Source: Nocardia sp. NBC_00416 (GTDB lineage: Bacteria; Actinomycetota; Actinomycetes; Mycobacteriales; Mycobacteriaceae). From it: 64,000 nt of DNA. The stretch spans positions 746,501 to 810,500 of the forward strand of contig NZ_CP107932.1 in NCBI RefSeq assembly GCF_036032445.1, in the 5' to 3' direction. Position numbers and translations under genes: made by a program. Shown piece by piece: positions 1-9,005 of this stretch (positions are counted from its first letter, which is position 1; every line of letters starts with the position of its first letter). A model generated the notes under the pieces. That model was not told where the DNA came from. It saw only the letters and a program-made list of their open reading frames with translations, and did no database searches.

Positions 1-864
1 GCACCGCCGACCTCCCGGGACGAAGCGGTGGACTGGATGGGTGCAGCCCTGCTGTCGCTCGGCCTGGTGGCGATACTGCTGGTCACCAGCGAAACTGCAC
101 TCTGGACCGCGCACCCGTTCGTGGCCGCGGCGATCCTCACCGCCGGGATCGCGGTCCTCGTCGGCTGGGTGGCGGTGGAGCGACAGACGCCGCGACCGCT
201 GGTCGATCTGCGGGCGTTGCGGCATCCGGCGGTCGCCGGGGCGAACCTGATCATGGGAGTCTCCGGGATCGCGATGTACATGCTGTTCACCCTGATCACG
301 CGCTATGTGCAGACCCCGCCGCAATCCGGATACGGTTACGGGCTGACCGAACTCGAGGCCGGATTGGTGTTGGTGCCCTTCTCCCTGCTGGGGTTTCTCG
401 CCGGCCGTGTGGTCCCGCGGCTACAACAGCGCCTCGGGCCTGCCGCGCTGTTGACCGCCAGCGGTGTCGTGGTCGCCGCAGGCTGTTGCTTGTTCGCCGC
501 CACCCGGACATCGGGTGTGGCCTGGCCCGTCGCGGCGATGGGTGTCCTCGGATTCGGGGTCGGTGGGTTCTCCGCGACCATGCCGCAGGCGATCCTCGCC
601 GTCACCCCCGCTGCGGAAACGGCTTCGGCCATGAGCGTCAACCAGGTCGTTCGATCCGTCGGGTTCTCCATCGGCAGTGCTGTCAGCGGCTTCGTCCTCG
701 CCTTGTACACCCCGGCCGGGCACTTCGCACCCGACGGGCAGGGCTACACCACCGCCGCCTGGGCGGCCACCGGCCTCACCGTCTGCAGTATCGCGATAGC
801 CCTCGCCCTCGGCTCCATCCAGCAACGCGCCACCCCGCCTCGACCAGCAGTCCACGCGGGGTGA
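1..864 (+). CDS. MFS drug exporter, DHA2 (EmrB/QacA) type, 3' part
   Basis: The frame is open from base 1, so the true start lies upstream and only about 287 C-terminal residues are present. The protein is strongly hydrophobic, with about eight membrane spans separated by short loops. The pattern of a long hydrophobic pair, a basic loop (RQTPRPLVDLRALR) and further paired helices matches the second half of 14-span DHA2 proton-coupled exporters. The motif AMSVNQVVRSVGFSIGSA resembles the helix late in EmrB-type proteins. Family assignment is firm; the substrate (drug, dye or metabolite) cannot be told from this part. It ends in a short hydrophilic Pro/Arg tail. Confidence 0.85.
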   Translation, partial: APPTSRDEAVDWMGAALLSLGLVAILLVTSETALWTAHPFVAAAILTAGIAVLVGWVAVERQTPRPLVDLRALRHPAVAGANLIMGVSGIAMYMLFTLITRYVQTPPQSGYGYGLTELEAGLVLVPFSLLGFLAGRVVPRLQQRLGPAALLTASGVVVAAGCCLFAATRTSGVAWPVAAMGVLGFGVGGFSATMPQAILAVTPAAETASAMSVNQVVRSVGFSIGSAVSGFVLALYTPAGHFAPDGQGYTTAAWAATGLTVCSIAIALALGSIQQRATPPRPAVHAG

Positions 865-1068
865 TCACCCGGTGCGAGTTGACGATCCAGCCGACCGACG
901 TGGCGTTCGAGACCACCGACTGCGGCGAGTGGCGGTTCATCTTCCCGCGACGTGATGCTGAGTCTTCAGCGGTCGGTATCCGGTGGGTCCGGTCCGGTGT
1001 GGATGCCGACTCCGAACGTGCGTACGGCACGATATGGTGCGAGCCCGGTCGGAGGAGGAGCACGGCAC

Positions 1069-3006
1069 ATGGTTACGGAGACGCAGGCTGGTTCGCCGAC
1101 GCACACCGCGGGTCGCGGGCCGGTGCGCGCCGCGATAGTCGTCGGTGCGCTGGGTGTGGTGTTCGGTGATATCGGCACCAGCCCGATCTATACCTTGCAG
1201 ACGGTGTTCAATCCGGAGGATCCGCACCCCGTACCGGTCAGCACTGCCAACGTGTACGGGGTGGTGTCGCTGATCTTCTGGTCGGTGATGGTCATCGTCA
1301 CCCTCACCTATATCTCGCTGGTGATGCGCGCCGACAACGATGGTGAAGGCGGGATCATGGCATTGATCACGCTGCTGCGGCGTCTCGGCGGAACGCGTGG
1401 CCGCCGCGCGGCCGCTGTGCTGGCCGGCGTCGGAATCTTCGGTGCCGCCCTGTTCTTCGGCGACAGCATGATCACGCCCGCCATCTCGGTGCTTTCCGCG
1501 GTCGAGGGACTGAAGATCGTCGAACCCGACCTGGAGAGCCTGATCATTCCGATCACGGTGGTGATCATCGTCGCCCTGTTCACTGTGCAGCGCCGCGGTA
1601 CCGCCGCGGTCGGGCGACTGTTCGGGCCGGTGATGATCCTGTGGTTCCTGGCAATCGGTGCGCTCGGGGTCGCGGAGATCGTCCATCATCCGGAGATCCT
1701 GAAGGCGCTGTCGCCGACGTATGCGCTGAGTTTCGCCATCGGGCATTTCCACATCGCGTTCTTCGCCCTCGCCGCCATCGTGCTCGCCGTCACCGGCGCC
1801 GAGGCGCTGTATGCCGATATGGGCCATTTCGGACGCAAGGCGATCACCCGGGGATGGCTGGGACTGGTGCTGCCCGCCTGCACCCTGAGCTATTTCGGGC
1901 AAGGCGCACTGATATTGGGCGACCCGGCCACGGTCAGCGGCCCGTTCTTCCTGCTCGCACCCGGCTGGGCGCGGCTGCCGCTGGTGCTGCTGGCCACCGC
2001 CGCGACGGTGATCGCCTCCCAGGCGGTGATCACCGGCGCCTTCTCGGTGGCTTCTCAAGCGGTGCAGCTGGGATATCTGCCGCGGCTTCGCATCGCCCAC
2101 ACCTCCGAGTCGACGATCGGCCAGATCTACGTTCCCTGGATCAACTGGCTGCTCATGGTGTCGGTGTTGACGCTGGTCTTCGCCTTCCGGTCCTCCGCGG
2201 CATTGGCCTACGCCTTCGGTATGGCGGTGACCGCCACGATCACCATCACGACACTGCTGTTCTTCTATGTGGCCCACACGAAATGGCGCACCCCGCTGTG
2301 GCTGGTGTTGCTGGGCGCGATCCCACTGCTGGCCATCGACGCACTGTTCCTGGCGGCGAATCTGACCAAACTGGTGCACGGTGCGTGGCTACCGCTGCTG
2401 ATCGGCGTCACCGCGTTCACCGTGATGATCACCTGGGCCCGCGGACGTGTCGTCGTCACCGCCGCACGGGAGAAAGCCGAGGGGCCATTGCGTGAGTTCG
2501 TCGATCGACTCCGAGACCGTGAACCACCGTTGACCCGGGTCCCCGGCACCGCCGTGTTCCTCAACCGCGGCAGCCGGACCACACCTCTGGCGATGCGCGC
2601 CAACGTCGAGCACAACCATGTACTGCACGAACACGTCGTGATCCTGTCGCTGGATACTCTCCCGGTTCCCCGTGTCGCCGAACCCGACCGCGTCCGCATC
2701 GACGCGCTCGGCTACACCGAGGACGGCATCATCCACGTCACCGTCTCTCACGGCTACATGGAAACCCCGCAGGTGCCGCATATCTTGCGTGGGCTGGATC
2801 CGGCCCACACCGAAGGACCGATCTCGGTGGACGACGCCTCCTACTTCCTGTCCAAGATCGAACTGAAGAAAGGCGACGCGGACACCATGGCGGCCTGGCG
2901 AAAACGCCTGTTCATCACCACTTCCCTCATCACCTCCGATGCCGCCGACTACTTCGGGTTGCCCCGCGAGCGGACCGTGATCATGGGTTCGCAGGTCGAG
3001 GTGTGA
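1069..3006 (+). CDS. kup: KUP-family potassium uptake transporter
   Basis: Proton-coupled potassium importer of the KUP/HAK/KT family in the cytoplasmic membrane. The hallmark GVVFGDIGTSPIYT is near residue 30, followed by about twelve membrane spans and a C-terminal cytosolic domain of about 170 residues, giving the usual family length (645 aa). A longer frame opens at 952, but ATG 1069 is chosen because a purine-rich Shine-Dalgarno (GGAGGAGGAG, 1051-1060) sits eight bases before it and the family signature begins soon after. It stands alone; the next gene is convergent. No c-di-AMP riboswitch was recognised upstream. Confidence 0.95.
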   Translation: MVTETQAGSPTHTAGRGPVRAAIVVGALGVVFGDIGTSPIYTLQTVFNPEDPHPVPVSTANVYGVVSLIFWSVMVIVTLTYISLVMRADNDGEGGIMALITLLRRLGGTRGRRAAAVLAGVGIFGAALFFGDSMITPAISVLSAVEGLKIVEPDLESLIIPITVVIIVALFTVQRRGTAAVGRLFGPVMILWFLAIGALGVAEIVHHPEILKALSPTYALSFAIGHFHIAFFALAAIVLAVTGAEALYADMGHFGRKAITRGWLGLVLPACTLSYFGQGALILGDPATVSGPFFLLAPGWARLPLVLLATAATVIASQAVITGAFSVASQAVQLGYLPRLRIAHTSESTIGQIYVPWINWLLMVSVLTLVFAFRSSAALAYAFGMAVTATITITTLLFFYVAHTKWRTPLWLVLLGAIPLLAIDALFLAANLTKLVHGAWLPLLIGVTAFTVMITWARGRVVVTAAREKAEGPLREFVDRLRDREPPLTRVPGTAVFLNRGSRTTPLAMRANVEHNHVLHEHVVILSLDTLPVPRVAEPDRVRIDALGYTEDGIIHVTVSHGYMETPQVPHILRGLDPAHTEGPISVDDASYFLSKIELKKGDADTMAAWRKRLFITTSLITSDAADYFGLPRERTVIMGSQVEV

Positions 3007-3136
3007 CCGACGAGGTTGAACGGCGGTTCGGCCGCGGACAGAAACTCCAGCCGGCCCGGTAGACGCGCAGCGCCGCGTGCAGGTCGGCGACGCTCTCGGC
3101 GTTCGCCACATTCCTCCTGCGCTGGATCGATCCCGT

Positions 3137-4096
3137 TCAGTCCGGGACGACGACGGCCCGGCTGCGCCCCTGGTGCGACCAGGCTTCGCCGACGCGGCTG
3201 AGCGGGTACGCGGTGTAGGGCGCGTCGAAGGTGCCTGCGGCGAACCGGGCGAGGACGGCAGGAAGCTCGGCGATCATCTGATCCTTCGAGACCGACCCCG
3301 TGCCACTGCCGCTGACCCGGATCCGCCGGCTGCGCAGCAACGCCGCGGGCAGCACCGCCTCGGTTCCGGCGAGCGAGCCGATCTGCACGTAGTCGACCGC
3401 CACACTGTCGTCGTCCGCGCCGGACCTTCCCAATGCCGCGAAGGCGGCCTCGGCGACGGGTCCCCACACGTAGTCGAGGACGAGGGCGGGCGGTGCCGCG
3501 GCGACTGCCGCGCCGAGGGCGCCCGCCCAGGCGTCGGGTGCTTCCTGTGCGAGCGCCACGGTGACTACGCCTGGGCCCTGCAGCCGTTCCAGCGCTTCGC
3601 GGTCGCGCCCGGCCGCGACGACTTGTTTCGCGCCGAGGGACAGGGCCGCCCGCACTGCCAGGCCGCCCGATATGCCGGTCGCGCCGAGTACCAGCACGGT
3701 GCCGAGCTCGCCCGCTTCCGCGCGCCGCGCGGTCAGGGGCATCCAGCCCGACAGGGCGGGATTGATGCCGGCGGCGACCGCGAGCGGATCCGCCCCGTCG
3801 GGCAGCTCCACCTCGAACGGCGTGACCAGCCATTCCGCCATGGTCCCCCATGGCGACCGGGCGAAGCCCGTGTAAACCAGCCGCCCGTCGCCGGTCCGTG
3901 CCACGGCGTCGACGCCCGGCACGAGGGGATATCTCCGGTCGCTGCCGTAGTGGCGGCCGGCGGCCAGCCCGCGGACGACGTGGTGCAAACCCGCGCCCAC
4001 GAGTCGCAGCGGCGCCCGGCCCGGCCGCTGTTCGGGATCCGGGAAATCCGCGCACACGGGTGTTGCTTCTGGGGTGTTGACGACTGCAGCGCGCAT
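3137..4096 (-). CDS. Quinone oxidoreductase-like (zinc-free MDR family) protein
   Basis: A 319-residue medium-chain dehydrogenase/reductase. A GroES-like N-terminal half is followed by a Rossmann half carrying VLVLGATGISGGLAVRAALSLG near residue 140, the NADP-binding loop of the quinone oxidoreductase subgroup. Structural zinc cysteines are absent, in line with that subgroup. It probably reduces a quinone, enone or aldehyde with NADPH. It is divergent from a TetR gene, and a perfect palindrome lies directly before its start, so it is the likely target of that repressor. The physiological substrate is unknown. Confidence 0.8.
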   Translation of the reverse strand: MRAAVVNTPEATPVCADFPDPEQRPGRAPLRLVGAGLHHVVRGLAAGRHYGSDRRYPLVPGVDAVARTGDGRLVYTGFARSPWGTMAEWLVTPFEVELPDGADPLAVAAGINPALSGWMPLTARRAEAGELGTVLVLGATGISGGLAVRAALSLGAKQVVAAGRDREALERLQGPGVVTVALAQEAPDAWAGALGAAVAAAPPALVLDYVWGPVAEAAFAALGRSGADDDSVAVDYVQIGSLAGTEAVLPAALLRSRRIRVSGSGTGSVSKDQMIAELPAVLARFAAGTFDAPYTAYPLSRVGEAWSHQGRSRAVVVPD

Positions 4097-4106
4097 GCCA
4101 CGCTCC

Positions 4107-4119
4107 TTAACTAAGTTAA
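4107..4119. promoter_or_regulatory. Palindromic operator candidate, site 1
   Basis: TTAACTAAGTTAA is an odd-centred palindrome with perfect 6-base arms. It lies ten bases upstream of the oxidoreductase start on the minus strand. A related 13-mer lies next to the TetR start. The pair in a divergent intergenic region is the usual arrangement for TetR autoregulation; binding by this TetR is inferred. Confidence 0.65.
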
Positions 4120-4141
4120 ATTCCGATACCGGAACTGTGCC

Positions 4142-4154
4142 TGAACTTTGTTAA
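4142..4154. promoter_or_regulatory. Palindromic operator candidate, site 2
   Basis: TGAACTTTGTTAA matches the first site at ten of thirteen positions. It ends one base before the TetR GTG codon, so a bound repressor would cover the start of its own gene. No Shine-Dalgarno fits between the site and the GTG, which suggests a leaderless message. Confidence 0.5.
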
Positions 4155-4155
4155 G

Positions 4156-4800
4156 GTGTCAACCGTGGCGAAGGGCATCACGCGGGAGCGGATCGTGGCG
4201 GTGGCGCTGGAACTGCTCAACGACCAGGGCATGGATGCCCTCACCGTCCGCGCGCTCGCGTCCCGGCTCGACGTGAAGGCCCCCGCCCTGTACTGGCACG
4301 TCCGCAACAAGCAGGAGCTGCTCGACGAGATGAGCACGTTCGTCATGCGCCGCGTCACCGACGCCCTCGCGGCGGTCCCGTCCGGCGGCAGCTGGCGTGA
4401 CGATTTAGCTGCCTACGCCCGCGTGCTGCGGTCGGAATACCTGCGGCACCGGGACGGGGCGCGCATCTTCAGCGGCACGCGCATCGTCGACCCCGAAGTG
4501 GTGAGAGCGAAAGAACCCTGGCTCGAGCGGTTGACCGCGACCGGGTTCTCACTGGCGGCGGCGGACGACGCCATCGACCTGGTCACCGCCTTCGTGGTCG
4601 GGTTCGTCATCGAGGAACAGGAACGCGGCCAGTCGACCGGCGCCGACCCCGCGCGGTACTCGCTCGCCGGGCGTGATGTGTGGCTCGGCGAGGGCGCCGA
4701 ACTGGTCAAAGCTGCCGGGCATCTCCGCGACGACGGCGACCGGAGGTTCGAACGGCAGTTGGGCGTCGTTCTCGACGGGCTCGCGGCCCGGCTCAGCTGA
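4156..4800 (+). CDS. TetR-family repressor (TetR_C_1 type)
   Basis: A 214-residue regulator. The N-terminal helix-turn-helix covers about residues 8-55 (ITRERIVAVALELLNDQG, then LTVRALASRLDVKAPALYWHV), which is the pattern of the classical TetR subgroup with the LYWHV recognition helix. The C-terminal part (about 70-214) resembles the TetR_C_1 ligand-binding domain. GTG 4156 is taken as the start; GTG 4165 is possible. It is divergent from the oxidoreductase, with two operator-like 13-mers between, so it probably represses both and is released by the enzyme's substrate or a related drug-like compound. Confidence 0.85.
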   Translation: MSTVAKGITRERIVAVALELLNDQGMDALTVRALASRLDVKAPALYWHVRNKQELLDEMSTFVMRRVTDALAAVPSGGSWRDDLAAYARVLRSEYLRHRDGARIFSGTRIVDPEVVRAKEPWLERLTATGFSLAAADDAIDLVTAFVVGFVIEEQERGQSTGADPARYSLAGRDVWLGEGAELVKAAGHLRDDGDRRFERQLGVVLDGLAARLS

Positions 4801-5027
4801 CAGCCCGGAGGAACCGCGACCGGTGCGCCGCGTCCGCAATCGTCACAACGCGGGCCGCCTCGGCGGTCGCGGCCCACACCGATGAGCCGAGTTCGGCGAC
4901 GAGGCCGCTCACCCAGCCGTAGCGTTCGGCGGTCCGCGCGTCGTGCAGGTCGGCGCCGAACACTCGAAGGCGTCGGGGCTCGGGCCGGTGCCGCCTGCTC
5001 TAATGAACGGTGTCGGAGGGAGGCCCG

Positions 5028-6380
5028 GTGCCGGGCAGTGCGAGGGACAACGAATCATCCACGCCGTCGCGGACGGTCACCGCGTGGACGCAAGGGCTGC
5101 TCTGTGTGGCCGTCGTGGCCGCAGGAGTGATCGCCAACGGCCTTCTGTACGAACCGGAACCGGAATCGAGGGCCGCGCCGCTGTCCACGACGACCGCGTC
5201 CGAACCCCCTTCGCCCGAGCCCTACCCCTATGTGACGCCGCCCGTTGCCTATCCCACGCGGATTCCCGGCTGCGCGACCGTCGATCCACCCGGTGGGGGA
5301 GCGACGGTGACCTGGGTCGGCGGGAACCGGTTCGGTTACGACAACCCGGCTTACCCGTGGTTCTCCGGTCCCAAGGCGGTCGCGATGTCGACGGCGTTGC
5401 GCGACGCGTTGCCCGACGGCGTCGCCCTCGATTTCGCGCCTGCCGACGAATCGCTGTTCTTCCAGCCGATTCTCGGTGATCCGGGCGGCTCGCCCGGCCC
5501 GGTCGGCGGTTCCACCACCGCGCACGCAACACTGCGGCGCGGCGACCGAGCGGTCGGGTGGCTTTCGGTGTCGGTCCGGCAATCGACCGCGCCGGTTCCA
5601 CCCTGTGTGGCCGGCGAACTGGACGAGCGTCGGCTGCTGGCCGACGGCACGACCGTCGACACGCTCGACACCTGGTCGGAAACCGATGGTGTGCGGACCC
5701 TTTCCCGCGCCGCCACCGCGTACGTGCCGGATGGCAGCGTGGTGGCGGCCTACGCCACCGACGCTCCCGCCGGAGCCGATCCCACCGGAGCGGTGCCGGT
5801 CACGGTCGACGAGTTGGTCGACCTGGTGACCACACCCGCGACGCGCATCACGGAGCCGGTCGCGCCCGGGACCCCGGACGCGCCTGCGCCCTGTCATGCC
5901 CAGGACGAGAATTCCGCCACGATAGACGTGGCCACGGCCGCTCGGCTGGACGCGGTGCTCGCGCAGATCCCATTGGACGGTCTCACTCTCGACCGCCCGC
6001 TGGGAGAGCTCCGACCCGGCGGATTCGGCACGGGCGGGGTATGCCAGGCGGTCCGTGTCACCACCGCCGGACAGCAGTCGCAGTTGAGCATTTCGATCAC
6101 GGCGGGGCCGGAGTCGGAACCCGCGATGCCGGCGGTCGAAGTGGGCGGAGCAACCACTGCGCAGCGGCTTCCGGACGGGACCGTCGTCGAGAATCGGGAA
6201 GCGGAATATGTGCTCGGTGAACCGGGACCCGCGTCATCACAGTCGAACCGCAGTGTCGTGGTGACCCGTCTGTCGGGGACCCGGATACAGGTGGATTCCA
6301 CGGCCGACAGTGCCTCCGCGCTGCTTCCGCACACCCAGCTCGCGGCGATCGCGCTGGCCCCCGGCTTGGAGGTGCGGTGA
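5028..6380 (+). CDS. Membrane-anchored exported protein with two related halves, unknown function
   Basis: A 450-residue protein with a short cytosolic leader, one membrane span near residues 22-40 (GLLCVAVVAAGVIANGLL), a Ser/Thr/Pro-rich linker, and then about 390 residues predicted outside. Two stretches look related: LPDGVALDF with RLLADGTTVDTLDTW in the first half, and PLDGLTLDRPLG with RLPDGTVVENREAEY in the second, each followed by a strand-rich segment and a helical end. GTG 5028 is chosen because GGAGGGAGG at 5015-5023 precedes it; GTG 5010 overlaps that site. It is translationally coupled to the next gene. No catalytic motif was recognised. Confidence 0.7.
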   Translation: MPGSARDNESSTPSRTVTAWTQGLLCVAVVAAGVIANGLLYEPEPESRAAPLSTTTASEPPSPEPYPYVTPPVAYPTRIPGCATVDPPGGGATVTWVGGNRFGYDNPAYPWFSGPKAVAMSTALRDALPDGVALDFAPADESLFFQPILGDPGGSPGPVGGSTTAHATLRRGDRAVGWLSVSVRQSTAPVPPCVAGELDERRLLADGTTVDTLDTWSETDGVRTLSRAATAYVPDGSVVAAYATDAPAGADPTGAVPVTVDELVDLVTTPATRITEPVAPGTPDAPAPCHAQDENSATIDVATAARLDAVLAQIPLDGLTLDRPLGELRPGGFGTGGVCQAVRVTTAGQQSQLSISITAGPESEPAMPAVEVGGATTAQRLPDGTVVENREAEYVLGEPGPASSQSNRSVVVTRLSGTRIQVDSTADSASALLPHTQLAAIALAPGLEVR

Positions 6381-7774
6381 TGGCATTGCCGTCGGGTATG
6401 CGCACTCTGGTACTCGCGGCCGTCGCCGCCGTGCTCACCAGCGTGGGGGCGGTGGTGGTAGTGGTGCATCACGACGAGGGCCCACGCAGGATCGCCGGTG
6501 ACGCCGTACCGGAGCTCGTGTGGTCGCTCGACGCGTCCACCACGTACGGGCAGCCCGGCGCCGAATTCCGATCTCCTGTCGGCGGCACCGAATACGACTT
6601 CGGTAGCGCGGGTTTCATCGACGCGGGGGCCACCATGGTGACAGTGCTCGGGATCGCCGACGACGGCATGTCGTTGCGCGACCCGGTGATGTACGGCATC
6701 GATGCCGATACCGGCGTGACCCGCTGGCACGCTCCAGCCGCCGAACTCGGTGGTTGTGCGTCCATACCGGTCCACGGTGTGCTCGTCTGCTTCACTTCGT
6801 CCTGGGCCGAGACGCCTGCCCTGATCGGTTATGACATCGCTGACGGGACGGTCACCCGGACGCCGGTCGACTGGCCCGTCTTCGCCCTCGCGGCCGACGA
6901 GGAGCAGGTCTATGTCGCGGAGGGCGACGTCGAATCCGACGATGTGCGCGTGCACGCGGGAACGCTCGGGGACCCGGACGCCCACTGGACCCGGATGTTC
7001 GCCATGGGCACCGCCTGGGAAGACCTCTCCGGCGAGATCCTCGACGTCGCGCACGGTCAGGGTGTGCTGACGCTCGGTGCCGATGTCGCAGGTTTCGACC
7101 TCGCCACCGGCGAGCCGACCTGGACCACCGAATTGACCGGATGCTCCAGCCTCACGGGGACTTCCGGCGCCCTCGTCGTGCGATTACACGCCGAATGCGG
7201 CGGTCCACCGGGGACCGCCGCCGCCGACATCCTGGACGGTGCCGGGCGGATCCTCGCCACCACCGACGACGGGATCGTGCACGACTTGATGCTCGACCGC
7301 GCGGCGGACGAGACGATCCCCGTCCTGCTCGGCGACACCGCCTACGACCGGCGTGACGGAACCGTGCGCTGGACGAACCCGGATCTCGTCCGCCGCCTGC
7401 CCGACGGGAACGGCGGAGTCGGGGCCTCGGGGACAGCGACCGCGGTTCTCGGCGATACAGCTCTGCTCCACGATTCCGCAACTGGTGCCCTGACCGGGCT
7501 GGATCTCCGTACCGGCCGGGAACTGTGGCGGAAATCGATCCCCTACTTCGGTTCTGCTCTCGCGTGGGACGGCGATATCGCGGTCTTCTCCGATTCCATC
7601 GGTCTGTGTGCGATCGATCCGGGTACCGGCGAGATCGTGTGGGCCGCCCCGTTCGACGCTGCTGCGGCCGACTCGGTCGGCATCACCGGCGAGGGTGAGT
7701 TCACCGTGCGGAACAACGGCCGTTACGTCTACGCGTCCGCACGCACGATGAACGGGCTGACTTCCCCTGTCTGA
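6380..7774 (+). CDS. PQQ-like beta-propeller protein, membrane anchored
   Basis: 464 residues with one N-terminal membrane span (about 8-27, LVLAAVAAVLTSVGAVVVVV) and an extracytoplasmic domain built of repeats such as GIDADTGVTRWHAP, FDLATGEPTWTTEL, LDLRTGRELWRKS and IDPGTGEIVWAAP. These A-x-D-x-x-T-G-x-x-x-W repeats are typical of PQQ-like propellers, which often serve as binding scaffolds rather than enzymes. No PQQ-coordinating pattern was recognised. The ATG overlaps the stop of the previous gene (TGATG), so the two are co-translated and probably work together at the cell envelope. Confidence 0.75.
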   Translation: MALPSGMRTLVLAAVAAVLTSVGAVVVVVHHDEGPRRIAGDAVPELVWSLDASTTYGQPGAEFRSPVGGTEYDFGSAGFIDAGATMVTVLGIADDGMSLRDPVMYGIDADTGVTRWHAPAAELGGCASIPVHGVLVCFTSSWAETPALIGYDIADGTVTRTPVDWPVFALAADEEQVYVAEGDVESDDVRVHAGTLGDPDAHWTRMFAMGTAWEDLSGEILDVAHGQGVLTLGADVAGFDLATGEPTWTTELTGCSSLTGTSGALVVRLHAECGGPPGTAAADILDGAGRILATTDDGIVHDLMLDRAADETIPVLLGDTAYDRRDGTVRWTNPDLVRRLPDGNGGVGASGTATAVLGDTALLHDSATGALTGLDLRTGRELWRKSIPYFGSALAWDGDIAVFSDSIGLCAIDPGTGEIVWAAPFDAAAADSVGITGEGEFTVRNNGRYVYASARTMNGLTSPV

Positions 7775-7785
7775 GTCCTCGGTGT

Positions 7786-7806
7786 CGACCGGGTCGGAGC
7801 CGGTCG
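7786..7806. terminator. Bidirectional stem-loop between convergent genes
   Basis: CGACCGG and CCGGTCG form a perfect 7-bp stem with a 7-base loop in the 54-base gap between two convergent genes. No T-tract follows, as is common in high-GC actinobacteria. Confidence 0.4.
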
Positions 7807-7828
7807 GCTGTTCGTCAGCTGCCCGTGA

Positions 7829-8446
7829 TCAGGGCTGACCGGTGGCGAACGCCTGTACAGCGCCGAGGAACTCCGGGCCACCCAGGAGATAACCCCCGAC
7901 GGTCCCACCGACCAGCACACCCACGGGAATGCTGATCCCCCAGATCAGGAACAGACATGCCCCGAGGATGCCGCCCACGATGGCGCCGCCGACGACGCCG
8001 GGCAGATTCTTGTTGATCTGCTCCGCGAGCCGGCTGTAGGAGCTGATGTCCTTCAGTGGCGCATTCTCTGCCGCCGTCGGGGTCGTTGTCAGCGTCAGGG
8101 TGTGGCCGTCGGCATCGATGTGCCGGGCAACCGCGATCGAGCGCCCGTCGGCAGCGTAGCTGTGCGGCACTTCGGCCACCGCCGTTCCGTCGCCGGTCTC
8201 GAGCACCACCGCGCCGTTCTGCGCGAACTCGAACCTGCCGTTCTCGACGGTGGTGACAACGACGCTGTCGACCGGCGAAACGGTGATCCGGTAGTTGATT
8301 CCGTGATCCACACCGGAAGTCGTATCCCCCGCAGTCACTGCGATCGGCTGCTCCGTCACGGCCGGCCCCGCATGGGCGGTTGCCGCAGTGATACCCACGG
8401 CCGAGATGGTCATTAAAACGGCAGCAGACAATTTCTCGAACTTCAT
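7829..8446 (-). CDS. Secreted or surface protein with C-terminal Gly-rich membrane segment, unknown
   Basis: A 205-residue protein with a clear signal peptide (KFEKLSAAVLMTISAVG, cleavage after AHA near residue 26), a strand-rich middle domain (about 35-125), and a C-terminal hydrophobic region rich in glycine (GGAIVGGILGACLFLIWG and GVLVGGTVGGYLLGG) that looks like two closely packed membrane helices. Proteins with this layout are common in Nocardia and Rhodococcus, but no function is known to me. It is the last ordinary chromosomal gene before the decayed mobile region. Confidence 0.65.
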   Translation of the reverse strand: MKFEKLSAAVLMTISAVGITAATAHAGPAVTEQPIAVTAGDTTSGVDHGINYRITVSPVDSVVVTTVENGRFEFAQNGAVVLETGDGTAVAEVPHSYAADGRSIAVARHIDADGHTLTLTTTPTAAENAPLKDISSYSRLAEQINKNLPGVVGGAIVGGILGACLFLIWGISIPVGVLVGGTVGGYLLGGPEFLGAVQAFATGQP

Positions 8447-8730
8447 TCTTCGAACCCCTCCACTCAGCTGCCCCTGATGGGCGGACCGAGACAGACCTTA
8501 TGTGGTGTCGTATTCAAGGTGTGTACGCCACACAGTTCGAAGTCACTGCCTGCTTCCCAAGTGACCGGCGGGACAGCGGTACTCCGTGCATGCAGTGCGA
8601 CAGCCCTGCTCCCTGGAGTTCCGTCTCCAGCCGCACGTCGCGACCAGCAGACGTAGAAGTCCAGGACTGGTGAGATCGCGTTTTCCACGCAGGACGCCCT
8701 GCTTCTCCAGGGGTGTGCGGAATCCGGGGA

Positions 8731-8772
8731 CCATTGCGGGCGGCACACCGATCGGTGTGCCGCCCGCAATGG
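8731..8772. repeat. Perfect 42-bp palindrome
   Basis: The 21-base arm runs from CCATTGCGGGCGG through CACACCGA and is mirrored exactly, with the two-fold axis inside GATC. As RNA it would form a stem of about 19 bp with a tetraloop. No gene on either strand ends next to it, so a simple terminator role is not obvious. It lies at the edge of the mobile region. Confidence 0.85.
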
Positions 8773-9005
8773 ACGTGTTCGTTTCGCGGCTACCGACTTC
8801 CGTGGGCCGGACGGCGGTTCGCAGGTTTCGTCCGACGGAATCAGATGCCGGCGGTGGAGGGCCGGACTCCGACCTGATGATCGGCGATGCGCAAGAGCTC
8901 CGCGGCGTCGCCGAGCGGGGGATAGATCCGCTCCTGGTTCGTTGTCACCTTGCGTTGCTCAGCCGCCTCCCCGGTGCTGACCACCGTGCGTTCCCAGCCG
9001 CGAGT

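Noticed and set aside
865..1068. c-di-AMP (ydaO-type) riboswitch upstream of kup
   Set aside because: The conserved motif blocks of that riboswitch were not recognisable in the 204-base leader.
937..2379. Long minus-strand open frame (480 codons) opposite kup
   Set aside because: Composition is rich in His, Gln, Arg and Gly with no motif, and the other strand is a clear KUP gene. It is a codon-bias shadow.
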